Part shown: positions 16,694 to 24,927 of the stretch, piece after piece
How positions within the stretch are numbered: the first letter of the stretch is position 1
Layout: each line of letters begins with the position of its first letter
DNA from: Leucobacter chinensis
GTDB lineage: Bacteria; Actinomycetota; Actinomycetes; Actinomycetales; Microbacteriaceae
Assembly: GCF_019049105.1 (NCBI RefSeq)
Contig: NZ_JAHQZR010000004.1
Span: 62,001 to 126,000 of the forward strand
Direction: 5' to 3'
DNA length: 64,000 nucleotides
Notes under the pieces: generated by a model
The model's input: the letters and a program-made list of their open reading frames with translations, nothing else
Databases searched by the model: none
Told to the model about the DNA's origin: nothing
Program-made: the position numbers and the translations under genes

Positions 16694-17827
16694 TCACTGC
16701 CCCCGCAGCCCGCACACAACCGCATCGATGCACTCGGTGAGTCTCCGCACGTCATCGGGCTCGACCGAGACGTAGGTGGCAATGCGCAGCTGGTTCTGGC
16801 CGATGCCACTGTAAGCGTCAACATCAACGATGCCGTGCGCGCGAAGCTGACGCGAGAGCTCGTGTGCGCCGACGTTGCCCGCGAATTCAATGGTTGCGTT
16901 GACGGGCGAGCGGTGCGCGGGGTCGACCACGAAAGGCGTCGCGTAGTCGCTGCGCTCGGCCCAACGGTACAGCATCTCCGAGCTCTCGCGGGCGCGAGAC
17001 TCGGCCCAGGCGAGGCCGCCGCTCGCGATGATCCACTGGAGTTGTGTCTCGAGCAGGGCCAGGGTGACGAGCGACGGGGTGTTGACGGTTTGCTGCGATC
17101 TCGAGTTCGTGATCGCGAGATGCAGGTTGAGCGAGTCGGGAATGTGGCGGCCGCTTGCCGCGATGCGCTCGGCGCGCTCGATTGCCGCCGGTGAGAGCAG
17201 CGCGACCCAGAGGCCGCCGTCAGAGCCGAGGTTCTTTTGGGGCGCGAAGTAGTAGACGTCGGCGTTTGCCGCGTCGAAGGTGATGCCGCCCGCGGCGCTC
17301 GTCGCGTCGATGAGGGTGAGCGCCTCGCTCGCGGGAACGACGCGTTCGACGGGTGCGACGACGCCGGTCGAGGTGTCGTTGTGGGGCCACGCGTACACGT
17401 CGATTCCGGCCTCGGCGACGGGGGCGGCGAGAGTTCCGTGCGGCGCGCTTCGCACCGACGGGGTCTCGAGCCAGGGGGCACCCGCGGCACGCGCAAACTT
17501 CTTGCCGAAGGCGCCAAAGTTCAGGCACTGGGCGCGGTGTTCGATGAGGCTCGCTGCCGCAACGTCCCAGAACATGGCAGCGCCGCCGTTGCCCATGACC
17601 ACCTCGTAGCCGTCAGGGGCATCGAAGAGGTCGAGCAGTTGGCGCTGCACCGAGCCGACGAGCGCTTTGACGGGAGCCTGCCGGTGCGAGGTGCCGAGCA
17701 GGTCACGATAGGTCGTCGTGAGGCTCGTGAGCTGTTCGGGGCGAAGGCGCGACGGCCCGCTCCCAAACCTGCCGTCAGAGGGCAGCATCTCGGCGGCAAG
17801 GGTGACGATGGGGGTTGCGGTGTTCAC
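16694..17827 (-). CDS. serC: Phosphoserine aminotransferase, actinobacterial type
   Basis: A 377-residue class V PLP aminotransferase close to the mycobacterial SerC pattern: GRFGSGPSRLRPEQL near the start, LLGTSHRQAPVKALVG, the PLP-binding stretch ATSAAGGITFDAANADVYYF, and the Schiff-base Lys in APQKNLGSDGG. The reaction is 3-phosphohydroxypyruvate plus glutamate to phosphoserine, and SerC-type enzymes can also act in the DXP route to vitamin B6. The GTG start overlaps the pyridoxal kinase stop (GTGA), so it is the second gene of a kinase-serC operon with a shared operator. Confidence 0.92.
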   Translation of the reverse strand: MNTATPIVTLAAEMLPSDGRFGSGPSRLRPEQLTSLTTTYRDLLGTSHRQAPVKALVGSVQRQLLDLFDAPDGYEVVMGNGGAAMFWDVAAASLIEHRAQCLNFGAFGKKFARAAGAPWLETPSVRSAPHGTLAAPVAEAGIDVYAWPHNDTSTGVVAPVERVVPASEALTLIDATSAAGGITFDAANADVYYFAPQKNLGSDGGLWVALLSPAAIERAERIAASGRHIPDSLNLHLAITNSRSQQTVNTPSLVTLALLETQLQWIIASGGLAWAESRARESSEMLYRWAERSDYATPFVVDPAHRSPVNATIEFAGNVGAHELSRQLRAHGIVDVDAYSGIGQNQLRIATYVSVEPDDVRRLTECIDAVVCGLRGQ

Positions 17828-18729
17828 TGGGCGCTCCTCGCGAGTGACTGGGGTGATGCGGTGTGGTTGAGCTGGGTCAGGGTGGTGCGCACGCGTGCTC
17901 CGGCTGCCGAGACGGCGTCTTTGAGGCGTGCTCCGCCCAGCAGAGCCGCGTTGAGCTCGGCAGTAAACATGTCGCCGAGCCCTTTGGCCTCGGTAGGCAC
18001 CGCCGGGTGCCGGTGCACGTGCGTTTCGCGCTGCGTCACGAGCATCTCGGCGATGTGGGGCCTGCCGCGGTGGGATTCGCTCGTGACTCCGGTGACGATG
18101 ATCCACTCGGTATTGGGGGTCATGAGCGACCTCGCGGCGCGCTCGATCGCCGCGGTCGAGCTGAGCGCGTCGAGAGGCGTTTCGGTGAGCGTCGCGAGTT
18201 CGAAGAGGTTCGGGGTGAGACCCGTGGCGAGCGGCACGAGCTCGTCGCGCATGGGGCGGGTGACCGCGGGGTTCGTATAGAAGCCGAGTTCGACATCGCC
18301 GAGGGTGGGGTCGAGTACCAGGGGTACCGAGTGCGCAGCGCACCAGGAAGCGATGGGGGTGACCTGCTCGGGGGCGGCGAGATAGCCAGAGGTCACGAGC
18401 TGGAGGCCGCCGAGGGCGCCCGCCGCGTCGAGGTCGGTGAGCGCCTCGCTGAGGTACTCGGGCGGCACGTCGAGGTGGTGCGAGCGGGGGTAGTGCGGCA
18501 TGACGCTCAGCATGATCGTGGCGATGCCGATGGCCGCGATGTCGTGCTCGGCGTACACGCGTTCAGAACCATTGAGCCCGACCGAGCCGTACAGGAGCCG
18601 CGACCCGAAGCCGAGAATGCGGGGTCTGGGGGTGGCGAGCTCAAGGCGCGCGGCACCCGCCACCTCGCGGGCGATGCGGCCGACGGGTGCTTCTGAAGCA
18701 GGTGTGTCATTGCTGGTTCTTATTGACAT
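17824..18729 (-). CDS. Pyridoxal kinase (PdxK/PdxY type)
   Basis: A 301-residue ribokinase-fold kinase that phosphorylates pyridoxal. Motifs: RILGFGSRLLYGSVGLNGSE (substrate entry), LVLDPTLGD, GLTPNLFELATLT (family signature), ESHRGRPHIAEM, and the ATP/anion-hole GLGDMFTAELNAALL with the catalytic Asp. The kinase core begins near residue 37, so the N-terminus is ~35 residues longer than in E. coli PdxY. The ATG at 18729 is still favoured because a -10 box TAGCAT ends exactly 7 bases before it, the same layout as yggS, which implies a leaderless mRNA. Confidence 0.87.
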   Translation of the reverse strand: MSIRTSNDTPASEAPVGRIAREVAGAARLELATPRPRILGFGSRLLYGSVGLNGSERVYAEHDIAAIGIATIMLSVMPHYPRSHHLDVPPEYLSEALTDLDAAGALGGLQLVTSGYLAAPEQVTPIASWCAAHSVPLVLDPTLGDVELGFYTNPAVTRPMRDELVPLATGLTPNLFELATLTETPLDALSSTAAIERAARSLMTPNTEWIIVTGVTSESHRGRPHIAEMLVTQRETHVHRHPAVPTEAKGLGDMFTAELNAALLGGARLKDAVSAAGARVRTTLTQLNHTASPQSLARSAQ

Positions 18730-18742
18730 AGGTCAAATGCTA
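18723..18742 (-). promoter_or_regulatory. PLP-locus operator 1 over the pyridoxal kinase start codon
   Basis: TTGAC-ATAG-GTCAA (18723-18736) is an inverted repeat whose left arm contains the kinase start codon in complement (18727-18729). On the minus strand a -10 box TAGCAT (18742-18737) stands 7 bases before the ATG. The same 15 bases recur at 24843-24857. It also serves the divergent aminotransferase gene. Confidence 0.8.
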
Positions 18743-18798
18743 GCATGGTTGATGTTGGAACAGTTCGAGCGGCTCAACCGGGCCGAGAAGCGACAGAT

Positions 18799-19917
18799 AT
18801 GAACGAGCAATACGAGATGATTCCCTCGGCAAAGCCACTCATCGGGCACGAAGAACGAAGCGCGGTTGATCGGGTGCTCGCCTCGGGCGGCCTGGCCCAG
18901 GGCCCAGAGGTCGCCGCGTTCGAAGCGGAGTTTTCGCGGCAACTCGTGGGCGGCAGGCCCACCGTCGCCGTGAACTCAGGCACGAGCGGGCAGCACCTCG
19001 GTTTGCTCGCGAGCGGGGTCGGGCCGGGCGACGAGATCATCGTGCCCTCGTTTACCTTCGCCGCGGTCGCGAACTCGGTCGTGCTCGCGGGGGCAACCCC
19101 GGTGTTCGTCGATATCGAGCCGCGCTACTTCACGCTAAACCCTGCCAAGGTGGCTCAGGCAGTGACCGAGCGTACGAAGGGCATCATGCCCGTGCACCTC
19201 TACGGGCATCCCTTCAAGGCCGACGCTATGCTCTCTGTTGCCAAAGAATACGAGCTCACGGTGTACGAAGACGCGGCCCAGGCGCACGGCGCGACGTGGC
19301 AGGGTGAACCCGTCGGCACCTTCGGTGAGTTCGCGATGTTTAGCCTGTACCCGACGAAAAACATGACCGCGATCGAGGGCGGCATGGTGGCCTGCCGCAC
19401 CGAAGCGATCGCGCGGGGCGTGAGGCTCCTGCGCAACCAGGGCATGGAGACGCAGTATGCGAACGAGATCGTTGGCTTCAACGCCCGCATGAGCGACGTG
19501 CACGCTGCGGTCGGTCGGGTGCAGCTCGGCAGGCTTGAAGCGTGGACTGAGACGAGGCAGCGCAACGCCGCGTTCTACGAGCGTGAGCTTGGCTCGCTCG
19601 CGGGCCTTCGCACCCCGCAGACCTCGCCGCTTGCGACCCACGTGTACCACCAGTACACCGTGCGGGTTGATGGGGCCGAGCGCGACCGCATTCGCGAGGC
19701 GCTTCGTGAGGAGTGGGGCATCATGACCGGGGTGTATTACCCGACGCCGTGCCACCGGCTGCCCTCGCTCACCCGCTATGCCGAGGGGGTTCACCTGCCC
19801 GAGACCGATCTCGCGGCGGTCGAGGTGATGTCGCTGCCCGTGCACCCGTCGCTCAGCGAGGCCGATCTTGAGCGCATCGTGCGCGGGGTGACGAGCGTTG
19901 TGGGAGCGGGTGCGTGA
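18799..19917 (+). CDS. DegT/DnrJ/EryC1-family PLP aminotransferase
   Basis: A 372-residue fold-type I enzyme of the sugar-aminotransferase family. Key blocks: AVNSGTSGQHLGLLASGVG (cofactor phosphate), PSFTFAAVANSVVLAGATPVFVD, YEDAAQAHGA with Asp158, and the Schiff-base Lys187 in SLYPTKNMTAIEGG. Later blocks GFNARMSDVHAAVGRVQL and YHQYTVRV are also standard. Members aminate keto-sugars of nucleotide sugars or antibiotics, yet no sugar genes are near. Instead the gene leads an operon with MoxR and VWA genes, opposite pyridoxal kinase. Its substrate is unknown. Confidence 0.88.
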   Translation: MNEQYEMIPSAKPLIGHEERSAVDRVLASGGLAQGPEVAAFEAEFSRQLVGGRPTVAVNSGTSGQHLGLLASGVGPGDEIIVPSFTFAAVANSVVLAGATPVFVDIEPRYFTLNPAKVAQAVTERTKGIMPVHLYGHPFKADAMLSVAKEYELTVYEDAAQAHGATWQGEPVGTFGEFAMFSLYPTKNMTAIEGGMVACRTEAIARGVRLLRNQGMETQYANEIVGFNARMSDVHAAVGRVQLGRLEAWTETRQRNAAFYERELGSLAGLRTPQTSPLATHVYHQYTVRVDGAERDRIREALREEWGIMTGVYYPTPCHRLPSLTRYAEGVHLPETDLAAVEVMSLPVHPSLSEADLERIVRGVTSVVGAGA

Positions 19918-21380
19918 TGAGTGATACGGGAGGGCTCGGGTTGCTTGAGCACCCTGCGACTCGGGCGGCAGAGGGCGTGGCGAGGGCCGAGGCCGTTCGT
20001 CGTGAGCTGCGGCACGCACGCCGTGCGCTCGCGGCCGACCTGGCATGTGGCGGTGAGCCCGTGGGTCATGCGAGGCTCGCGGCCGAGAGCGTGAGCCGGC
20101 TCGAACGGGAGCTCGACGCGTTGCTCGCCGACCCCGAGGTTCTGGAAGGCGCGTGCCGGGCACTCGACGAGCGGGCGGCGGTGCTTCGCGTCGCGATCAC
20201 CGCGCACCGCTTTGAGGCCGAGGCGCGGAGGCGCTGGGAAGAAGGCGACGAGCTCATCGCCCACGCGGCTGCCACGGGGCGAAGGCTCACCGACGACGAG
20301 CGCCGTTTTCTTGAGGTCACACCAGAGCGCGCCGAGACCGCTCTCGAGCGTGCCCTGCCAGAGGCGGCCTCGGCCACCCTCGTGACCGGAGCTGCCGAGG
20401 CACTCGCCGCCATGCGGGTGCGCGAAACCCGTGCGCAACTTCAGGAGGGGCTCTGGGTCTCGCCGCAAATGCGGGGGGTCATTCGCGCCGCGCTCCCGGC
20501 GCTCGCCGCGGGCGCACCGCTGCTGCTCATCGGCGAGACGGGTGGGGCCAAGACGGCGCTTGCCGAGCACCTCGCCGCCAGGGTGGCGCCCGAGGCCGAG
20601 TTCGTTTCGGGCTACGGCGACATTACTTCGGCGCAGCTCGTCGGAACCCACGAGCTGCGGGCCGAGGGCGGGGCCACCGTGACGGCGTTTGAGCCAGGGC
20701 CGCTGTTGCGGGCGATGACCGAGGGCAAGCCGCTCATTCTCGACGAGGTGAACGCGATGCCTCCCGAGTTCTTGAAGCGGCTCAACCGCATCTTGCAGCT
20801 GCGCCCCGGCGCCAGGTTCGCGGTGCAAGAGCAGGCCGGGCTCACCGTCACGATCGCCCGAGGCTTCTCGATCATCGCGACGGCAAACGAGCACGCGCCC
20901 GGCAGGTATCGCGGTATCGAGCCGTTGAGCGCCGAGCTGAGTAACCGCTTCGGCGCCAACGTGCACCGGGTGCACTATCCCGATGAGCACGTCGCATACG
21001 ACGATTACCCGCACGAGAACATGCTGCTTGCCGCGGCCTCGCTCGCCGACGAGAGCGGAGAGCTGCCGGGAACGATCACGCTCGCCGACCTCGAGCCCGT
21101 GGCCCGGGCGGCCTTTGTGAGCCAGCAGGTGTTCTCAGGTAACTACGGCGAGGGCTTTCGCGGCTTCGTGACGAGCGATCGCGAGTACGATCGCGAGCCG
21201 GGCCTCATCGAGACGGTGATCGCACCGCGCACCCTGGCGGCGATACTCGAACAGGTCGCCCTCACGGCGACCACGCGGTCACTGCACGAGGCCCTTGCGC
21301 GCTTTCTTGACGGGGTCATGAACGCCCACGACCGGAGGGTGCTCGCGCTCATCTTCGAGGGCCAGGGCATCGCGTTATGA
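19917..21380 (+). CDS. MoxR/CobS-type AAA+ ATPase
   Basis: A 487-residue AAA+ protein. The first ~170 residues are charged, Ala/Arg/Glu-rich and probably coiled-coil, an unusual extension. The ATPase core follows: Walker A GETGGAKTALAEH at residue 206, Walker B PLILDEVNAMPPEF at ~272, and a sensor 1 region FSIIATANEHAPGRYRGIE. The start at the ATG gives a one-base overlap with the aminotransferase stop; an in-frame GTG one codon earlier is possible. MoxR ATPases work with VWA partners to remodel or insert cofactors into client proteins, and the VWA gene follows with an ATGA overlap. Confidence 0.88.
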   Translation: MSDTGGLGLLEHPATRAAEGVARAEAVRRELRHARRALAADLACGGEPVGHARLAAESVSRLERELDALLADPEVLEGACRALDERAAVLRVAITAHRFEAEARRRWEEGDELIAHAAATGRRLTDDERRFLEVTPERAETALERALPEAASATLVTGAAEALAAMRVRETRAQLQEGLWVSPQMRGVIRAALPALAAGAPLLLIGETGGAKTALAEHLAARVAPEAEFVSGYGDITSAQLVGTHELRAEGGATVTAFEPGPLLRAMTEGKPLILDEVNAMPPEFLKRLNRILQLRPGARFAVQEQAGLTVTIARGFSIIATANEHAPGRYRGIEPLSAELSNRFGANVHRVHYPDEHVAYDDYPHENMLLAAASLADESGELPGTITLADLEPVARAAFVSQQVFSGNYGEGFRGFVTSDREYDREPGLIETVIAPRTLAAILEQVALTATTRSLHEALARFLDGVMNAHDRRVLALIFEGQGIAL

Positions 21381-23305
21381 CGGGCGCCGGCGACGATCGC
21401 CTTGCCGAGCAGCTGACGAGCCTCGGTCGGCTGCTCGGCATCACGGTGGTCGTCACCGATGAGAGCGAGTGGATCATTGCCCCCGAAAGCGTGCGCGTAG
21501 GCCTCGGCTTTTATCGCGACCGGGGCATCGCTGAGGGCGACGTCATGGCTCTTGCCCTGCGCGACTTCTGGGTCGGTGTTCGCCTGCCGCTCCTTGAACC
21601 GGGCCGCGCCTACCGGCGTGAGGCGATCGAGGCCGCGCAGCCCGAGCTCGCGCCGCTGCTCGCCACGGCCGATCGGCTCGATGCGATGGCGGCGATCGAG
21701 GTGGCGCTGCCCGGCATCGCAAGCGACCTGCGGCAAGCGACCGCGCGCAGCATTGCCGACGACGTGAGCGAGCTCTCCCTCGAGGCTCAGTGGCTCGCGG
21801 CGGTCACGAGGAGTTTTTCGGGCGCAGCCCTGCCCGTTGTCGCGCCGCAGGTTCGTCGCCAGCTCGGCGGTTTTGCGATGCTGCTCGAGCGTGCGGCGCA
21901 CTGTGGGCCGCTGCATGACGCCTGCAACGCGCTCGCCTTTCGTGAGGCAAGCGCGCCTACGGGGGTCGACCGCCTTGACCGGGTGCTCGCGCTCATCGCG
22001 CCGCCCTATCTCGAGCTGCTTCGCGGTGCGGGGCAGGGGCTTGCGACCCCGGGGGCGTCGCTGCACGCAAGGCCTGCCGATGGCGACGATGAGGGGCTCG
22101 GGGGCGACGAGGGGCGCGGCCCTCGAAGCGGCGAGAGCGACGATGGCACTGACGCCGAGGCGCAGGGCAGCGGTGCCTCGCAGGTGCAGGCGCTCGATAC
22201 AGCGGCGCCTCAAGATGCCGAGGGCGGTGACGAGCCGAGTGTCGACGAGCGGCTGCTCGTCGAGTCGCAGTCGGCGGTTGCCCCTACGGCGTTTCTTGAG
22301 ACCCCACTCTCGGCGACTCGTGCGAGTCTCGCACCGCTCGACGTGCCAGGAGACGAGTCGAGGCCGCTCAGCGAAGCAGATCACGAGCGCGTGGCACGTG
22401 ACGACCCGCGGGGCCCCCGGCTGGCACCAGCGCCGCACCCGGGGGTGCAGCGCGCGGCGGTTGCCGAGTATCGTGCCCGCCTCGAGCGCTACCGCCGAGA
22501 GGTCACAGCCACGCGCGAGGTGTGGCGCCTCGCGGTGAGTGAGCAGCTGCGGCTGCGGCAGATCGGGCTGCAGCGCGGGGCGGTCGAGGGAGCAGAGCTG
22601 TTTCGTGAGCGACTCGCTGCAACCGTCACCGAGGTCGCCGCTGGAGTTCCCAGGCCCGCCGCGTATCAGCAGTATGAGCGCCGGCCTCGCCACGGTGACG
22701 GGCTGCGCAGCACCGACTACGTGCTGCTGCTCGACCGCTCTGGCTCGATGCAGGGTGCCGCGGCCGAGCTCTGCGCCGACGCGGCGATGGTCATGGTTGA
22801 GTCGCTCGCGGCCGTGTCCCGCGATCTGCAAGGCCGTGACGAACGGGCCGCGCGGGCGCTCGACGTGCGATTGCGCGCGGGTATCATCGCGTTCGGTGAC
22901 GAACCCGTCGTCGTGAAGGGGCTGGACACCCCGGTCGATGACGAGGTACGGGCCTCGCTGCACGCTGCGGTGCGCGGCGCGCGAGGGTCGACGAGGGGTG
23001 CCGCCGCGCTCGACGCAGCGGCCGCGCTCTTCGGGCCCGAGGCGCAGGGCGAACGGCCCCGCCGCGTCGTGCTCTGCGTGACCGATGGTGACCTTGACGA
23101 CGTGGCCTCGCTCAAGGGGGCGATCGCGGGCCTCGACGCGCTCGGCGCCGAGGTGCACGCGATTGGGGTGGGGCGCTCACCCGGCATCGAGGTGTTTGCC
23201 CCGGCCTTCGAACGCATCGACACCCTGCGTGAGCTGCCAGGGCTGCTCGCCCGGGTCGTCGCCGCCGACGCTCAGGCGACGCTCGCGGGCCGAATGCCCA
23301 CGTGA
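21377..23305 (+). CDS. VWA-domain (CobT-like) partner of the MoxR ATPase
   Basis: A 642-residue protein with an N-terminal helical half, an acidic low-complexity middle (~235-290, Asp/Glu/Gly-rich), and a C-terminal von Willebrand A domain. The MIDAS motif DRSGSMQ begins at Asp453, with later metal-site elements RGSTRGAAAL and VVLCVTDGDLDD. This helical/acidic/VWA order is the CobT-type layout found with MoxR or CobS ATPases. It overlaps the ATPase gene by ATGA, so the two are co-translated. The client could be the adjacent PLP enzyme, which is inference. Confidence 0.88.
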   Translation: MTGAGDDRLAEQLTSLGRLLGITVVVTDESEWIIAPESVRVGLGFYRDRGIAEGDVMALALRDFWVGVRLPLLEPGRAYRREAIEAAQPELAPLLATADRLDAMAAIEVALPGIASDLRQATARSIADDVSELSLEAQWLAAVTRSFSGAALPVVAPQVRRQLGGFAMLLERAAHCGPLHDACNALAFREASAPTGVDRLDRVLALIAPPYLELLRGAGQGLATPGASLHARPADGDDEGLGGDEGRGPRSGESDDGTDAEAQGSGASQVQALDTAAPQDAEGGDEPSVDERLLVESQSAVAPTAFLETPLSATRASLAPLDVPGDESRPLSEADHERVARDDPRGPRLAPAPHPGVQRAAVAEYRARLERYRREVTATREVWRLAVSEQLRLRQIGLQRGAVEGAELFRERLAATVTEVAAGVPRPAAYQQYERRPRHGDGLRSTDYVLLLDRSGSMQGAAAELCADAAMVMVESLAAVSRDLQGRDERAARALDVRLRAGIIAFGDEPVVVKGLDTPVDDEVRASLHAAVRGARGSTRGAAALDAAAALFGPEAQGERPRRVVLCVTDGDLDDVASLKGAIAGLDALGAEVHAIGVGRSPGIEVFAPAFERIDTLRELPGLLARVVAADAQATLAGRMPT

Positions 23306-24054
23306 CGGCCGCGATCGGCCCGAACACGGGTGCCCACCCGAATGGTGTTGCAGGGGGCGTCAAAGGTGTAGCGGGCGGCGAGGGCCGGGCCGGGCAGGGT
23401 GCCCGCGATCCACGTGAAATGGTGTTGGTCGAGCTGCGGCGCGCCAGTAGCCGCGGCCCTCACGGCGAGCGTCAGCAGCTCTGCGATGCTCGGGTGGCTC
23501 GTCGCGGCAGAATGCTCGACGTCGACGAGCGGGGGAGCGGCCGCCGCGGGCAACCAGCGCAGGCTCCAGTCGACACGGCCGTGGCGCTCGCGCACCGTGA
23601 CGGTCTCGCCAGGCCTGCCGGGCGCCACATCGAGCGCCGCGAACCAGCGCTCGGCCTCGGTCGAGCACTCGAGCGCGAGTGGGGCCTCGGCGCTGCTCGC
23701 CGCGAGCACGCGCCGCCACCTCGCGAGGCCGAGGCCGTGCGGGGCGAGCACGGGAACGAGCGGGCCCATGTCGCCGTCATTGGGGGCGGCAGGGCTGAGC
23801 CCCGCGGCAAAGAAGCGCTCTGGCTCTGGCACGCCGATGCCCAGCACGCGCGCGATCGTCTCGGCCCCGGCGAGCGAGACGTTCAGCCGCGCGCCAGGGT
23901 CTTCGGCGAAGCGGGCGAAGGCCGACGAGTAGTGGCCGTCACGCATCAAGAGCACGCGGTCGGCGAGCGGATCGCGTTTCGCGGCCTCGCTCGACGCCCG
24001 CGCGTGACGCACCTGCCTCGCAAGGTCAGGAAAGAGCGTCTCGTGGCCGCGCAC
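23272..24054 (-). CDS. Protein of unknown function coupled to yggS
   Basis: A 260-residue protein I do not recognise. The GTG start lies three bases after the yggS stop, so it is probably translated by coupling. It overlaps the end of the convergent VWA gene by 34 bases. It is soluble, with no signal or membrane helix. Notable runs are RVLLMRDGHYSSAFARFAED, GETVTVRERHGRVDWSLRWL and a His-rich patch (QLDQHHFTWIAG). No nucleotide-binding or catalytic motif was seen. Its place inside the PLP locus suggests a related function. Confidence 0.65.
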   Translation of the reverse strand: MRGHETLFPDLARQVRHARASSEAAKRDPLADRVLLMRDGHYSSAFARFAEDPGARLNVSLAGAETIARVLGIGVPEPERFFAAGLSPAAPNDGDMGPLVPVLAPHGLGLARWRRVLAASSAEAPLALECSTEAERWFAALDVAPGRPGETVTVRERHGRVDWSLRWLPAAAAPPLVDVEHSAATSHPSIAELLTLAVRAAATGAPQLDQHHFTWIAGTLPGPALAARYTFDAPCNTIRVGTRVRADRGRHVGIRPASVA

Positions 24055-24057
24055 GGG

Positions 24058-24849
24058 TCACGCCTCAGGAAACGCCGAGGGCCAGTAGTGGCTGTCGGGC
24101 ACCTGCCGTGCCCCGAAGATGGCCTGACCCACGCGCACGCAGGTGGCTCCCTCTTCGATCGCGACCTCGTAGTCGCCAGACATGCCCATCGAGAGCCCGC
24201 CGTCGCCCACGAGTTCGGGGTCGGTGTCGCGCAGCTGATCGCGCAGGGTGCGCAGCAGGGTGAAGCAGGTGCGCACGCGGGGAATATCGCTGCTGAAAAT
24301 GGCGAGCGTCATGAGCCCACGCACCTGCAGCGACTGGAAGTTTGGCATTTCGCGCAAGAAGGCCTCGAGCTCTTCGGGCGGCAGGCCGTACTTTTGCGGC
24401 TCAGCCGAGGTGTTGACCTGCACGTACACGTCGAGCGATCGGCCCGCGGCCTGCAGCCTGCGGTCGAGCGCGGCGGCCGCACGAAGGTTGTCGAGCGCCT
24501 GAAACTCGCTCGCGAAGGCGGCGACGTCGCGCGCCTTGTTCGTTTGCAGGTGGCCGATGACCGACCACTCGACGCCGAGGTCGGCGAGGTTTTCAGATTT
24601 GCGCTTGGCCTCTTGCACCTTGTTCTCGCCGAGCTGGTGGCAGCCCGCGGCGACGGCGAGGCGCACGCGATCTTCGGGCACCGTCTTGCTCACGGGCAAG
24701 AGCCGCACGTCGGCGGGGTCTCGGTCGACGCTTCTCGCGGCCGCGTCGATCTTCGCGCGCACGTCGTGAATATTGCGCTCAAACTCGGCGACAGAGGTCG
24801 CGGTGGGGAAGTCGTGGATGGGGAGTTCGGGTTCGACTTGATTTGACAT
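24058..24849 (-). CDS. yggS: YggS/PROSC-family PLP homeostasis protein
   Basis: A 263-residue fold-type III TIM-barrel protein. PLP-binding Lys lies in LLPVSKTVPEDR. Later family blocks are LGENKVQEAKRK, WSVIGHLQTNKAR, VQVNTSAEPQKYGL and GLSMGMSGDYEVAIEEG with VRVGQAIFG. These proteins carry no known catalysis and buffer or deliver PLP. The usual actinobacterial copy sits near ftsZ, so this one may be a paralogue dedicated to the locus. The ATG lies within the second operator, 7 bases after a -10 box TACACT, so the mRNA is probably leaderless. Confidence 0.9.
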   Translation of the reverse strand: MSNQVEPELPIHDFPTATSVAEFERNIHDVRAKIDAAARSVDRDPADVRLLPVSKTVPEDRVRLAVAAGCHQLGENKVQEAKRKSENLADLGVEWSVIGHLQTNKARDVAAFASEFQALDNLRAAAALDRRLQAAGRSLDVYVQVNTSAEPQKYGLPPEELEAFLREMPNFQSLQVRGLMTLAIFSSDIPRVRTCFTLLRTLRDQLRDTDPELVGDGGLSMGMSGDYEVAIEEGATCVRVGQAIFGARQVPDSHYWPSAFPEA

Positions 24850-24862
24850 AGGTCAAAGTGTA
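24843..24862 (-). promoter_or_regulatory. PLP-locus operator 2 over the yggS start codon
   Basis: TTGAC-ATAG-GTCAA (24843-24856) repeats operator 1 base for base and again contains the complement of a start codon (24847-24849). A minus-strand -10 box TACACT (24862-24857) is 7 bases before the yggS ATG. The next bases, CATG with TGATG and GG, are also conserved between the copies. Confidence 0.8.
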
Positions 24863-24927
24863 CCATGAATGATGTCGGCCCCAACAGGCCAGATACACTC
24901 AGTGAGAAACCAGAAAGGAGACACGGT

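Noticed and set aside
18745-18798. Earlier GTG/ATG-type starts for the DegT aminotransferase
   Set aside because: They lie within the divergent promoter and add residues not found in the family.
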